NCBI GenBank assembly: GCA_024230435.1
Contig: JAAERL010000645.1
Span: 1 to 57,108 of the forward strand
Direction: 5' to 3'
Origin: Desulfobacteraceae bacterium
GTDB taxonomy: Bacteria; Desulfobacterota; Desulfobacteria; Desulfobacterales; Desulfosarcinaceae
DNA: 57,108 bases
Part shown: positions 43,272 to 52,424 of the stretch, piece after piece
How positions within the stretch are numbered: the first letter of the stretch is position 1
How the letters are laid out: every line of letters starts with the position of its first letter
The notes under the pieces: generated by a model
What the model was told of the DNA's origin: nothing
Database searches by the model: none
The model's input: only the letters and a program-made list of their open reading frames with translations
Position numbers and translations under genes: made by a program

Positions 43272-44599
43272 TGGAATATCTGCCTGCGTTGATGTTTTTA
43301 GCGTTGACAATTTTGTTAATGGCCGGATTTCCCGTTACGTTTACATTGATGGGAACATCACTGGTTTTCGGATTTATCGGTTTCGGCTGGACCATGTTCA
43401 ACCTGCTGCCCATGCGCATATGGGGGGTGATGACCAATGTCACCTTGTTGGCGGTCCCTTTGTTTGTATTTATGGGGGTAATGCTCGAGCGCTCCGGGCT
43501 GGCTGAAGAGCTGCTCGATACCATGGGGCTGTTATTCGGACGCATTCGCGGCGGCTTGGCGGTATCCGTTGTTATTGTCGGCGCATTGCTTGGAGCCTCC
43601 ACCGGTATTGTGGGGGCCACGGTGGTTACCATGGGCTTGCTTTCGGTGCCCACCATGCTTAAACGCAATTATAATAAAGCGCTGGCTACCGGTACGGTAT
43701 CGGCTTCCGGCACCCTGGGACAGATTATCCCCCCTAGTATCGTACTGGTTTTAATTGGCGATATTGTAGGCGTGCCAGTGGGCGATTTGTTTTTAGGCGC
43801 GGTATTTCCGGGGCTCCTTCTGGTGGGGCTTTATATCTGTTATATTTTAACCGTTTGTTTAATCAATCCCAAGATGGCGCCTGCCATTGACCAGCAAGAG
43901 ATGGCCGCTTTGACCCCCAAAATAATTCTGGTCAAGTTTTTGCGGGCGCTTTTCCCGCCGCTTTTTTTGATGGTGTCGGTTTTGGGATCTATTTTTGCCG
44001 GAATTGCTTCGCCCACCGAAGCGGCTGCGGTAGGAGCCGTCGGCGCCACGCTATTGACAATTGCCAATGGGAAATTCAATTTGAAAATCCTCAGGCAGGT
44101 AATGCACACAACCACTCAGCTTACAAGTATGGTTTTTATCATCTTAGTGGGCGCTGCGGCTTTTGGGCTGGTGTTCCGCGCAACAGGCGGTGATGAATTG
44201 GTTCGCGAATTCCTGGGAGGCGTGGCTCAAAGCCAGGGCAAGTGGTTTGTGTTGATGATTGTGATGGCGCTGATTTTTATAATCGGGTTTTTTCTTGATT
44301 TTATTGAAATTACATTTATTCATGTGCCTGTTTTGGCGCCGATTATGATTGATTTTGGTTTTGATCCATTGTGGTTTTGTATTCTAATTGCCATTAATCT
44401 TCAAACGTCTTTTATGACTCCGCCTTTTGGATTTTCGCTTTTCTACCTCAAGGCGGTTACTCCCCCACAGATCAAGACCGGTCATATTTACCGGGGCATT
44501 ATTCCTTTTGTGTTTTTCCAATTGGTGGGTTTGCTGATCGTAATCTTTTTTCCAAAGTTGGTGACATGGTTGCCAAATTTAGCTTTTACGGTTCAATAA
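43271..44599 (+). CDS. dctM: TRAP transporter large permease (DctM type)
   Basis: This 442-aa polytopic protein has about 12 hydrophobic segments and typical DctM stretches: FVFMGVMLERSGLAEELLDT near 73-92, GALLGASTGIVGATVVTMG, SGTLGQIIPPSI near 148-159 and the second-half repeat with FLDFIEITFIHVPVLAPI. It forms the sodium-driven transport channel of the TRAP system with DctQ. Length matches the family. It starts inside the dctQ stop codon and is followed 39 bases later by the binding protein gene. Expression is expected as one mRNA. Confidence 0.92.
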   Translation: MEYLPALMFLALTILLMAGFPVTFTLMGTSLVFGFIGFGWTMFNLLPMRIWGVMTNVTLLAVPLFVFMGVMLERSGLAEELLDTMGLLFGRIRGGLAVSVVIVGALLGASTGIVGATVVTMGLLSVPTMLKRNYNKALATGTVSASGTLGQIIPPSIVLVLIGDIVGVPVGDLFLGAVFPGLLLVGLYICYILTVCLINPKMAPAIDQQEMAALTPKIILVKFLRALFPPLFLMVSVLGSIFAGIASPTEAAAVGAVGATLLTIANGKFNLKILRQVMHTTTQLTSMVFIILVGAAAFGLVFRATGGDELVREFLGGVAQSQGKWFVLMIVMALIFIIGFFLDFIEITFIHVPVLAPIMIDFGFDPLWFCILIAINLQTSFMTPPFGFSLFYLKAVTPPQIKTGHIYRGIIPFVFFQLVGLLIVIFFPKLVTWLPNLAFTVQ

Positions 44600-44638
44600 T
44601 CAACAAATTCAGAAATCAGAGAAAGAGGGGTAGACAGT

Positions 44639-45805
44639 ATGGAACGACGTAATTTTTTAAAAAAAACAGGTTTGGTAGCTGCCGGGGCTGCAGCATTGGC
44701 TACAGGGCTTGCCGGTTGCGGCGACAAAAAAGAAGAGGTTCAAAGCCTATCGCCTGAAACGGATGGGAAAAAAGCGTTTGCGGCAATTACAGATCAGAAA
44801 TTCGAGTGGCAAATGGTTACCACCTGGCCGCCTAATCTGCCGGTTTTGCAAACAGGCGCCGAGCGGTTTGCAAAACGTGTTAATGAAGCCAGCGGCGGCA
44901 GATTGAAAATCAAGATTTTTGCCGGAGGGGAGCTGGTCCCGGCCATGGAGGTTTTCGACGCTGTTTCCGATGGAACCGTGCAGTGCGGCAGTGGGGCATC
45001 TTATTATTGGGCGGGTAAAATACCTGCAGCCCAGTGGTTTTCTGCAGTTCCTTTTGGATTCAATGCTCAGGGGATCAACGCCTGGTTTTACAGCGGCGGC
45101 GGACTTGAATTATGGGAGGAAATCTATGCTCCCCATAATGTCATACCGCGTCCTCAGGGAAATACCGGTGTACAGATGGGCGGCTGGTTCCGCAAGGAAA
45201 TGAAGAGCATTGAGGACTTTAAAGGGTTAAAAATGCGTATTCCCGGCCTGGGTGGAAAAGTTGTTGCCAAGGCTGGCGGAACCGTAGTTTTGCTGCCCGG
45301 CGCCGAGATTTTTACTTCTCTTGAAAGGGGTGTGATCGATGCTACGGAATGGGTCGGTCCAATGCATGATAAGCGGATGGGGTTTTATAAGGCTGCAAAA
45401 TACTATTACTACCCCGGTTGGCACGAACCCGGAACCGCCTTGGAAGTGATTTTTAACAAAAAAGCCTATGAAGATTTGCCCAAGGACTTGCAGATGATTC
45501 TGGATTCTGTTTCCGTTGAAATGAATATGTGGACTTTGACCGAATTTGAAGCCGGAAACGGGACAGCGCTGCAGGAACTGATTAACAATCATAGAGTTAA
45601 TCTGAAACGTTTTCCGGAACCTTTACTGGAAGAATTGCGTAAATTGGCCAATGAAACACTGGAGCAAGAGGCTAAAAAAGACCCCCAATCCACAATGGTT
45701 CACGAAGCCTATAAGAAATTTAAAGAGAAAGTCGGCATATGGGGAGTGGCATCGGAAAAGGCCTACTATAACGTGATTGCGGACAAATACAAAATCAGCG
45801 GGTAG
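44639..45805 (+). CDS. dctP: TRAP transporter solute-binding lipoprotein (DctP/TakP-like)
   Basis: This 388-aa extracytoplasmic binding protein has a twin-arginine signal (ERRNFLKKTG, residues 2-11) merged with a lipobox (LAGC, Cys about 27). It is therefore probably exported folded by Tat and anchored as a lipoprotein. The mature domain has WQMVTTWPPNLP and LERGVIDATEWVGPMHD near 230-246; the latter is characteristic of the TakP/FcbT1 branch, which binds 2-oxo acids or related monocarboxylates through an Arg and a metal site. The substrate is therefore likely an organic acid, not proven. GAGGGGTAGA precedes the ATG. It ends the three-gene operon. Confidence 0.88.
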   Translation: MERRNFLKKTGLVAAGAAALATGLAGCGDKKEEVQSLSPETDGKKAFAAITDQKFEWQMVTTWPPNLPVLQTGAERFAKRVNEASGGRLKIKIFAGGELVPAMEVFDAVSDGTVQCGSGASYYWAGKIPAAQWFSAVPFGFNAQGINAWFYSGGGLELWEEIYAPHNVIPRPQGNTGVQMGGWFRKEMKSIEDFKGLKMRIPGLGGKVVAKAGGTVVLLPGAEIFTSLERGVIDATEWVGPMHDKRMGFYKAAKYYYYPGWHEPGTALEVIFNKKAYEDLPKDLQMILDSVSVEMNMWTLTEFEAGNGTALQELINNHRVNLKRFPEPLLEELRKLANETLEQEAKKDPQSTMVHEAYKKFKEKVGIWGVASEKAYYNVIADKYKISG

Positions 45806-45849
45806 CTGTTCATGAGTAAAAAACACCCGCTGGGCGGAATATGTTAAAT

Positions 45850-45910
45850 TAAGGCGCTTTTTGTCAAAGAATATAACCCTTTGTTTGTCTTTTATTTGCG
45901 TTTTCCAGGG
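45850..45910 (+). repeat. Degenerate palindromic repeat, family A (copy A7)
   Basis: TTAAGGCGCTTTTTGTCAAAG then AATATAACC and TTTGTCTTTTATTTGCG follow the left half of family A with several changes. Its orientation is opposite to copy A4 on the other side of the TRAP operon. Confidence 0.45.
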
Positions 45911-45922
45911 GGTTTGGCGGCT

Positions 45923-46022
45923 GTATATATAGCGTTATTGCATCGAATTTGGATTTGTTTTCAAGAAGCAAAGATGAGTGCATGCTCAAAGTCTTTGCCC
46001 ATCGGCGCAACAGACGAAGAAG
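45923..46022. repeat. Partial palindromic repeat, family B (copy B5)
   Basis: TATATAGCGTTATTGC, AATTTGGATTTGTTTTCAAG and GAGTGCATGCTCAAAGTC match the complement of copy B2 in the same order. It is inverted relative to B2. Confidence 0.55.
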
Positions 46023-46099
46023 AATTAAAAAGGCCATATGAATAAAAAGTCATATGAATAAAGATAAGCTAGAGAGCGATATTTACAGCTTCCGTGGCC

Positions 46100-47068
46100 C
46101 TAAGTCTGTTCCAGAGCCTCGCGGGCAGCTTCTTTGACTTGTTCTGTATAGGTTCCCGCTATGATTTTATTCAGGTATGTTTTTGCCTGTTGCGAGCGGA
46201 TCAGACCGAGAATGTGGGCCACATCTCCCTGAACCTGGGAATCAAGACGATCAAATCGCTGCCATAACATGTCAGCCAACTGCTGCGATAGCTGTGGCGC
46301 ACCGTCGATAAGATATTCCACGGTAACCATGGCTCCCAGCCGAACGGACCATCTCAGATGCGTTAATAACTCGATAAGAGCCGGAAAAAGGGCATCGCGC
46401 TGTATCATCATAGATGCTAAGCGGTCTGCCTGACCTGCTTCAATGGTGCGGCGCAAAGACATGGCCGACATCAAACAAGGATCGCGTTGAATGCTGACTT
46501 GAAGAACTTCCTGAATATTGATTTGACCCGTCCAGCGCAGTTGCCCGTCGAAAATAAGAGTGGGAACGCTGCTGACATCGTTTGATGCCGCTTTTTTTAT
46601 AAAAAGCTCTGCATCAATGATGCTCAGACGGATATTTTCATTCATTGCCGCTACGGGCAGCAATTGCCGCACAACAAGTGGGCAATGGGGACAGTGTCCG
46701 GCAATATAAAGGGCGAATTGAATTGGCAGATCGATTTTTTTTAGATGGTTTTCGATGCTTGCGGCCGGCCGGGGCGGATTGCCCGTACTCTGCGAAAGCC
46801 CATCAAGAAAAAACTGCAACACTTTACCTGTGGGCGATGCCTGGAATGCGATATTTTGATGCCGTCCGATAATAATTGCCGGCGCCTCAAAGGGATCATC
46901 GGTTTGCTTTTCAATATGCAATCCACTTATTTCTCCGCCAAGGTGTTCACAAAAGGAAAACAAGGAATCACTTTTTTGGCCGCCGCTGCCCGGGGCGAAA
47001 AAAATGCTGTCCGGTGCTTTATGAGAGCCTGACCATTGGTGAATAAGTTGTTTATCTTCAGTTTTCAT
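46100..47068 (-). CDS. Thioredoxin-fold protein with C-terminal HEAT repeats
   Basis: This 322-aa protein has two tandem thioredoxin-like parts and a helical tail. Residues about 1-95 look like a degenerate thioredoxin-type domain (as in AhpF or PDO N-terminal halves). Residues about 108-200 carry the active CPHC motif (GHCPHCPLV, C126 and C129) and the cis-Pro in SSVPTLIF near 176. Residues about 215-322 are HEAT-type helices (RWSVRLGAMVTVEYLI, then DVAHILGLIRSQQAK). It is probably a cytoplasmic disulfide oxidoreductase whose repeat tail selects a partner. AAAAAGGAA precedes the ATG. No operon partner is seen. Confidence 0.75.
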   Translation of the reverse strand: MKTEDKQLIHQWSGSHKAPDSIFFAPGSGGQKSDSLFSFCEHLGGEISGLHIEKQTDDPFEAPAIIIGRHQNIAFQASPTGKVLQFFLDGLSQSTGNPPRPAASIENHLKKIDLPIQFALYIAGHCPHCPLVVRQLLPVAAMNENIRLSIIDAELFIKKAASNDVSSVPTLIFDGQLRWTGQINIQEVLQVSIQRDPCLMSAMSLRRTIEAGQADRLASMMIQRDALFPALIELLTHLRWSVRLGAMVTVEYLIDGAPQLSQQLADMLWQRFDRLDSQVQGDVAHILGLIRSQQAKTYLNKIIAGTYTEQVKEAAREALEQT

Positions 47069-47261
47069 CGGCAGTTCCTTTTTGACATTGAAAAAAACAA
47101 TTATTATGCTCGCCTTGGAGCATCGTCAAGACTTTTTGTGTTTAGACCCGGGTGGTTTTAGGTATGAAGACGGCTTTGTCTAAATCCCAAGCCCCCTAAA
47201 CCATACACAGCACATCGCCGCTTTTGTGCAAGCATATAGAAGCCATAAGCCGGAGGCCTGA

Positions 47262-48446
47262 ATGAATAAAATGATCATCAAGTGCAATTTGTTATTATTT
47301 GCCGTACTTTTTTCTATGATCCTGGTTATATCCGGTCCCGGGCCGGTCCGGGCGGATTTAAAAATTAAAATGATGCTCAAATCAATTGAATTGCCGCCGG
47401 GTTTTCAAATCGAACTCTATTCCAGCGCGGTGCCCAATGCACGCAATATGGCGTTGAGTCCGTCGGGAGTGCTTTTTGTAGGCACGCGCAAAGCCGGGCG
47501 TGTTTATGCGGTTGTGGACCAGAACGCGGATTTTAAGGCCGACAAGGTGATTACGGTAGCCAAAGGATTGGATACGCCTAACGGCGTGGCGCTGTGGCAC
47601 GGAGATCTTTATGTGGCCGAAGTAAGTCGGATTTTACGCTTTGCGGACATTGAGTCGAAGCTGCAAAATCCCGGGGCCCCGGAGGTTGTTTACAAAAATT
47701 TGCCCAAAAACCGGATTCATGGATTCAAGTTTATACGTTTCGGGCCGGATGGACTTTTGTACGTACCGGTCGGAGCGCCGTGCAATGTCTGTTTGAAGAA
47801 TGATCCCATTTACTCAACAATCATCAAAATCCCCCGCAATGGAGACAATTTTAAAATTATGGCCAATGGTGTGCGAAATTGCGCCGGATTTGACTGGCAC
47901 CCCAGGACCAATAAGTTGTGGTTTACCGACAATGGCCGTGATTGGTTAAGCGATGATGAGCCGCTGGATGAATTGAATTACGCGCCTATCCAAGGCCTGC
48001 ACTTTGGTTTTCCGTTTTGCCATGGTAAAAATATATCTGATCCGCAGTTTGGCGCCCAGCGCTCCTGCAGGCAGTTTAATCCTCCGGTAATCGAGCTTGG
48101 GCCGCATGCGGCTGCTTTGGGAATGAGATTTTATACCGGAAGCATGTTCCCTGAGCATTACCGGAATCAAATATTTATTGCCGAACACGGATCATCACGG
48201 AACCGCAGGAAAAAAACCGGATACAGGATCAGCTTTGTCAGGCTCGATGGTGACAATGCGGTAAGCTATGCGCCTTTTGCCCGGGGCTGGCAGATCCGGG
48301 ACATGGTTTGGGGAAGACCCGTAGATATTGAAAATATGCCTGATGGCAGCCTGCTGGTCTCTGACGATAAAAATGGGGCCATATACCGTATAACCTATCG
48401 CAAAGACAAAGATGAACTGGATGAATACTTGGATGTGATTTGGTAG
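47262..48446 (+). CDS. Secreted PQQ-dependent sugar dehydrogenase family protein
   Basis: This 394-aa protein has a signal peptide (about 1-30, LLLFAVLFSMILVISGPGPV) and a beta-propeller of the sorbosone/soluble glucose dehydrogenase type. Family features are LPPGFQIELYS near 43-53, RIHGFKFIRFGPDGLLYVPVG near 148-168, NGVRNCAGFDWHP, a FTDNGRDWLSDDEP calcium/PQQ-type loop, and IFIAEHGSSRNRRKK. Whether PQQ is made by this organism is unknown; several family members in anaerobes are annotated only by fold. GGAGG precedes the ATG. It converges with trmO, 19 bases apart. Confidence 0.82.
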   Translation: MNKMIIKCNLLLFAVLFSMILVISGPGPVRADLKIKMMLKSIELPPGFQIELYSSAVPNARNMALSPSGVLFVGTRKAGRVYAVVDQNADFKADKVITVAKGLDTPNGVALWHGDLYVAEVSRILRFADIESKLQNPGAPEVVYKNLPKNRIHGFKFIRFGPDGLLYVPVGAPCNVCLKNDPIYSTIIKIPRNGDNFKIMANGVRNCAGFDWHPRTNKLWFTDNGRDWLSDDEPLDELNYAPIQGLHFGFPFCHGKNISDPQFGAQRSCRQFNPPVIELGPHAAALGMRFYTGSMFPEHYRNQIFIAEHGSSRNRRKKTGYRISFVRLDGDNAVSYAPFARGWQIRDMVWGRPVDIENMPDGSLLVSDDKNGAIYRITYRKDKDELDEYLDVIW

Positions 48447-48465
48447 GATTGCAAACCTGTTTTCG

Positions 48466-49185
48466 TTAAACTTTGTTTTTGTCTGTTTCAATGGCGTCCA
48501 CAATTACCGTATCATCTATAGCGGTGAAACGAATATTGGTATTGAACAGTCTCATACCGTAGGATCGCCGGCCCTTGCTGGTTTGATACCCCGGACGCGG
48601 ATCAAGTGATAAAAGTTTTTCAACTGTGCGTTTGAAATTTGGATACAGATGCTGTTCAATATCGGAGCATGTTTTGCTGGCCGTGTCCGAGAAGGTGACC
48701 TTGAGCACCCTTTCCGGAGGTGTTCCGGCGTAACCCGGCCGGGCATGGGGAACCTGATCTGCATAGGGCAGATAGGGTTTAATGTCCAATACAGGCGTAT
48801 TATCCATCATGTCTATGCCTTGGAGATGAAGTTTAAGAATGTTTTTTTGTTTTTCAATGGAAATTAGCTCCACCACCGACTGACCAATGGGATTAGGGCG
48901 AAATCCAGACCGGCTTGCAAATACGCCCACCCTTTGATTGCCGCCTAGCCTTGGCGGCCGGACCGTAGGTTTCCAATCCTCGCGCATGCATTCATGAAAT
49001 ATAAAAATAATCCATAGGTGTGAAAATGTTTCCAGTCTCCTGAAGGCTTCAAAGCGCCTGAAAAAAGGTGCAATTTCAAGTATTGCCGTTGCTTCCGAAA
49101 CCAATCCGGGTTGTCGTGGGATACCGAATTTTTCCGGAAAGCACGAACGAATATAGCCGATGGGGTTGAATGTGACGTGTTCCAT
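48466..49185 (-). CDS. trmO: tRNA (t6A37) N6-methyltransferase TrmO
   Basis: This 239-aa enzyme methylates N6-threonylcarbamoyladenosine at position 37 of tRNA-Thr using S-adenosylmethionine. It is a beta-barrel (TsaA/VirR-like) enzyme. FNPIGYIRSCFPEKFGIPRQ at 6-25 and RPPRLGGNQRVGVFASRSGF near 78-97, then RPNPIGQSVVEL, are strongly conserved family blocks, and DIKPYLPYAD near 133-142 is the barrel exit. A C-terminal TrmO-specific domain is present (RPGYQTSKGRRSYGM). Length is as in E. coli. AAGGATAAT lies before the ATG. Older literature calls it tsaA or yaeB. Confidence 0.92.
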   Translation of the reverse strand: MEHVTFNPIGYIRSCFPEKFGIPRQPGLVSEATAILEIAPFFRRFEAFRRLETFSHLWIIFIFHECMREDWKPTVRPPRLGGNQRVGVFASRSGFRPNPIGQSVVELISIEKQKNILKLHLQGIDMMDNTPVLDIKPYLPYADQVPHARPGYAGTPPERVLKVTFSDTASKTCSDIEQHLYPNFKRTVEKLLSLDPRPGYQTSKGRRSYGMRLFNTNIRFTAIDDTVIVDAIETDKNKV

Positions 49186-49337
49186 ATTTTATTATCCTTG
49201 ACACGCGGCCCACTTCATTTGAACATGAGTGAACCGGTTTTTTGCTTAGTTTTGCAATATTGCAATACACCAATAGATGGTACACATACAACCGGAATCG
49301 GAAAAGGATGATTCATATGTTAGATGCAAAAAAAATG

Positions 49338-49460
49338 TTAAAGCGATCTATGTTAAATAATATGCCATCTAGCATGTCTTTTTTCCCGTCTTTTGTGTTA
49401 TGCTAAAGACTGAGTAGGTTAAGCATGCAAACTTTGGCATGCTTTGAATACAAAAAAATA
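49338..49460 (+). repeat. Partial palindromic repeat, family A (copy A5)
   Basis: AAGCGATCTATGTTAAATAA, ATGCCATCTAGCATGTC and TTTTTTCCCGTCTTTTGTG then TGCAAACTTTGGCATG follow family A; the right end is missing and replaced by the DUF533 pseudogene. Confidence 0.65.
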
Positions 49461-49499
49461 CGTCCGGTCATAAGGCGCCGCCGCGGAAAGGGTCTGTCA

Positions 49500-49842
49500 A
49501 AAATGAATCCCATCCGCTGCCCCAGCCGCCGCCAATGCCGATGGCGTTATTGACCCCGAAGAAAGCGTCCGGGCCATGGATTAGTTGCATGCGGCCGGAC
49601 TTAACCTGAAGGAACAGGCATTTATAACCCGTGAGTTATTAATGTCCCAGCCCATCGAAAAGCTGATAGAAGCGGTAAAATCGTCCGAAACAGCTAAACA
49701 CGTCTATATGTCCCCTGTTTTAGCAATTGACCTGGACACTCAAGCCGGCCATTTTTATCTAAAGAAGCTTTCCCAAGAGCTTGGGTTGGATTCGGAAACT
49801 ATCAACAGAATTCACCGCCAGTTGAGCGTTGATTCATTATAA
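49500..49842 (+). pseudogene. Broken DUF533 (TerB-like) gene
   Basis: Reading the frame of 49585 upstream gives AANADGVIDPEESVRAMD, an in-frame TAG at 49582-49584, then LHAAGLNLKEQAFITRELLM and a C-terminal part ending LGLDSETINRIHRQL. This is the TerB-like C-terminal domain of DUF533 proteins (ADGxID, MSPVLAIDLDTQAGHFYLKK). The N-terminal membrane part is missing, cut off where palindromic repeat A5 ends. A TTG at 49585 could restart the last 85 codons, but the domain core is split, so a functional product is unlikely. It runs 17 bases into the AIM24 gene leader. Confidence 0.7.
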
Positions 49843-49858
49843 AAAAGGAGTTAGCACA

Positions 49859-50848
49859 ATGAGCCAGTGGTATTTGAGCTATGATGGCAATCAAATAGGA
49901 CCTTTTGATCTGTCTGAGGCAGTTGCACAAGCCAAGAAAAATCCCAAGGGTTATGCCTGGCGGGATGGTTATACGGACTGGCTGCCCATATCCCAGATTG
50001 CTGAGTTATCTTCCATGCCGGTTTCGGTTACAGCCCCGCCGCCTGCAACGGAAAGGACAACATCAGATGAAATCGATTTTAAAATTTTCGGGGCGGAGAT
50101 GCAATTCGTAGAAATCGAGCTTGACCCGGGAGAAAGCGTTGTAGCCGAAGCTGGCGCCATGATGTATAAGGACAGTTCGATCCAGATGACCACTATTTTT
50201 GGAGACGGTTCGGGCAATTCCGGCAGCGGTTTCATGGATAAACTTCTTGGAGCGGGTAAACGTTTGCTTACCGGGGAAAGCCTTTTTATGACAGTGTTCA
50301 GCCACACGGGCAAGGGTAAGGGCCGTGCGGCCTTTGGCGCACCCTATCCGGGCAACCTGATTCCCGTTCATTTGAAAAATATCGGCGGGACACTCATTTG
50401 CCAGAAAGACAGTTTCTTATGCGCGGCTAAAGGCGTCAGTGTCGGTATTCACTTTCAGCGTAAAATCCTGACTGGCTTGTTCGGCGGCGAGGGATTCATT
50501 ATGCAAAAGCTGGAAGGCGATGGAATGGCATTTATGCACGCTGGCGGTTCGGTGATAGACCGGCAATTGAAATCAGGTGAAGTCCTGCATGTAGATACCG
50601 GCTGTATTGTCGCTTTTGAACCCAGTGTGGGTTTCAATATCCAGCAGGCCGGGGGAATAAAGACCTCCCTGTTTGGCGGAGAAGGCCTTTTCTTTGCCAC
50701 CTTGAAGGGCCCCGGTAAGATCTGGCTTCAATCTTTGCCGTTTTCCAGGCTGGCGGGCCGCATGCTCCAGGCTGCGCCTCAAAACGGCGGAAGCAAAGGC
50801 GAAGGCTCTATCTTAGGCCCCCTTGGCGGAATTTTAAGTGGTGACTAA
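49859..50848 (+). CDS. AIM24/TIGR00266 family protein with GYF-like N-terminus
   Basis: This 329-aa protein starts with a GYF_2-type domain (MSQWYLSYDGNQIGPFDLSE, about 1-55), a Pro-rich linker (56-75), and an AIM24/TIGR00266 beta-helix-like domain (about 80-329). The latter has AEAGAMMYKDSSIQM, GAGKRLLTGESLFMTVF and two GGEG turns. The family function is unknown; members occur in bacteria and mitochondria and are linked to membrane organisation. Start ATG 49859 is chosen because AAAGGAG sits just before it. The preceding DUF533 relic suggests an old operon. There is no signal peptide. Confidence 0.85.
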   Translation: MSQWYLSYDGNQIGPFDLSEAVAQAKKNPKGYAWRDGYTDWLPISQIAELSSMPVSVTAPPPATERTTSDEIDFKIFGAEMQFVEIELDPGESVVAEAGAMMYKDSSIQMTTIFGDGSGNSGSGFMDKLLGAGKRLLTGESLFMTVFSHTGKGKGRAAFGAPYPGNLIPVHLKNIGGTLICQKDSFLCAAKGVSVGIHFQRKILTGLFGGEGFIMQKLEGDGMAFMHAGGSVIDRQLKSGEVLHVDTGCIVAFEPSVGFNIQQAGGIKTSLFGGEGLFFATLKGPGKIWLQSLPFSRLAGRMLQAAPQNGGSKGEGSILGPLGGILSGD

Positions 50849-51009
50849 TAAATCAGAACAGCGGCTAACCTAACCTATCGCTGTACTTCGAAAGTGGAAA
50901 GTGAGCTATCTGTTTTTTGTTTAATTGAACCCCGATGGTTCCTGATCCGTTTTTAGGATCGTGGAAGCAGCAAATCATTCAGTCTTTATAATAAAAGATA
51001 AAAAGATAT

Positions 51010-51470
51010 GGCTCATGTTGTGTTTCGGGGTCTAATTTCACAAGCACCTCAATTAAGGAATGCCATAAGGCTATGGAATGCAATAAGGCTTTTGCCCGTT
51101 TACGCGCATTATGAACATACTCAAGAATCCGGGATAAAAAGGAAGCTTTTCCTGTGAGATGCCAAGATGTTGACGTAGCCAGCTTTTAAAGCCTTCCATC
51201 GTATTGAAGTGAACTTTCAGCAGTGGCCGTCACCATCCTCATCTTGTGCAAATTCACCAGAGCCATGATTTACGCTCTTATGTTCGTAGCCCCAATTCTC
51301 CAGCCGGTCATAAATGGCGTATTGATCAGTATAGATCAAGCTGCCAGGTTTTACAGTATTTTCTATCAAAGGCTTGATAGTTGCCTGTTTGAACATTGGC
51401 AAGCATTCTAATCACTGCCTTTGCAGCAGCGTTGGATTATTCCGGATACCGGTATCATCAAAGCCTCGTC
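51010..51470 (-). pseudogene. Second, frameshifted IS1595-family transposase relic
   Basis: This copy matches the relic at 1147-1672 over most of its length: IENTVKPGSLIYTDQYAIYD, SVNHGSGEFAQDEDGDGHC and the HNARKRAKAL-like end. It has several frame breaks: a missing stretch near 51193, an extra base near 51218, and an 18-bp tandem duplication near 51057-51090 (GGAATGC-ATAAGGCT twice). The end sequence GGCTCATGTTG is at 51010. The N-terminal half is absent here too, so both copies may descend from one truncated element or decayed alike. It is flanked upstream by the AIM24 gene and downstream by AT-rich DNA. Confidence 0.8.
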
Positions 51471-51569
51471 TAAATAATACGCCCGGATTCACAAAGCTTC
51501 ACACAGCCAGCCTTCTGGTTGTTCAAAACACATATAGATCAGTCTTTTTTAGAAAATACTGTATATATA

Positions 51570-52424
51570 TTAGGAAATAATTGAATTATTAGTTTTTAAA
51601 AACGTGTAAGAAGCAATAATTAATAGTAGACTAATAACAAATAATGGTTGAGGTATTATAAAAAATACAGATAATATCCAGATTAAGCTAAAAATTCCAG
51701 TTGCCAATATTCCTGATATGCTTTGATTTATCAAAGATAAAACAATAATACTAAAAAAAGATATAATTATACCATAAAACCAAATATAATCGCCTTTTGA
51801 TGGAATTGAGACATTTCCCCCAGCTTCGGCTAATTCTTTTATCCCAATCATCATTCTTCTTTCCATTATAAAATGAGATGCTTCTATAATAATATTTTTT
51901 ATTAAATCTTTAATATTTTGATTTTTTCGCCCATGTGTACGAATTATTAAACGAGTAGTATTTTCATCAATAGGTTTTAAAACGAATGCCCCCCAGTTTT
52001 CTAAAACAAATGCTCTTCCCGGATCAACCGCTGTTACCTGCCACCCTTCATTCGATGATCGTGGAATAAATCGTTTTGTACTCATGCTTTGATATTCGGG
52101 TACTATTTTATCAACATGGCGGACTTCATAACCAAATAGTTTTTCTATAAATGTATAACTATAAAACCCTGCTCTATCGGGGCCAATCTGTACTATCCAC
52201 TTCCAAATCTCATTTGCTGGTTTATTAATTGTTATTGATCTTGTTGAACTATAAGGAATATCCTTATTGTCACATAGAAGAGGCATATTTAACTCATCTT
52301 CTGTCGCCCCCCATGATTGAATAAATGATTGAATGAAGATTAGATATGCAGCAAATAGTAATGTAAAGATTAATAATATAATTGTCATTGGTTTTAAAAT
52401 TTTAAAAAAAAAATTTTTGATCAT
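51570..52424 (-). CDS. Membrane-anchored SRPBCC-fold protein
   Basis: This 284-aa protein has one N-terminal membrane helix (about 10-32), a START/SRPBCC-type domain (about 60-190: SITINKPANEIWKWIVQIGP, WQVTAVDPGRAFVLENWGAF, TRLIIRTHGR) and three C-terminal membrane helices (about 212-280). The domain would form a hydrophobic ligand cavity outside or inside the membrane; the ligand is unknown. The coding DNA is clearly more AT-rich than its neighbours, with many Ile/Asn/Lys codons ending in A or T, a sign of acquisition. It lies between an IS1595 relic and a gene-free region, in keeping with transfer. Confidence 0.7.
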   Translation of the reverse strand: MIKNFFFKILKPMTIILLIFTLLFAAYLIFIQSFIQSWGATEDELNMPLLCDNKDIPYSSTRSITINKPANEIWKWIVQIGPDRAGFYSYTFIEKLFGYEVRHVDKIVPEYQSMSTKRFIPRSSNEGWQVTAVDPGRAFVLENWGAFVLKPIDENTTRLIIRTHGRKNQNIKDLIKNIIIEASHFIMERRMMIGIKELAEAGGNVSIPSKGDYIWFYGIIISFFSIIVLSLINQSISGILATGIFSLIWILSVFFIIPQPLFVISLLLIIASYTFLKTNNSIIS

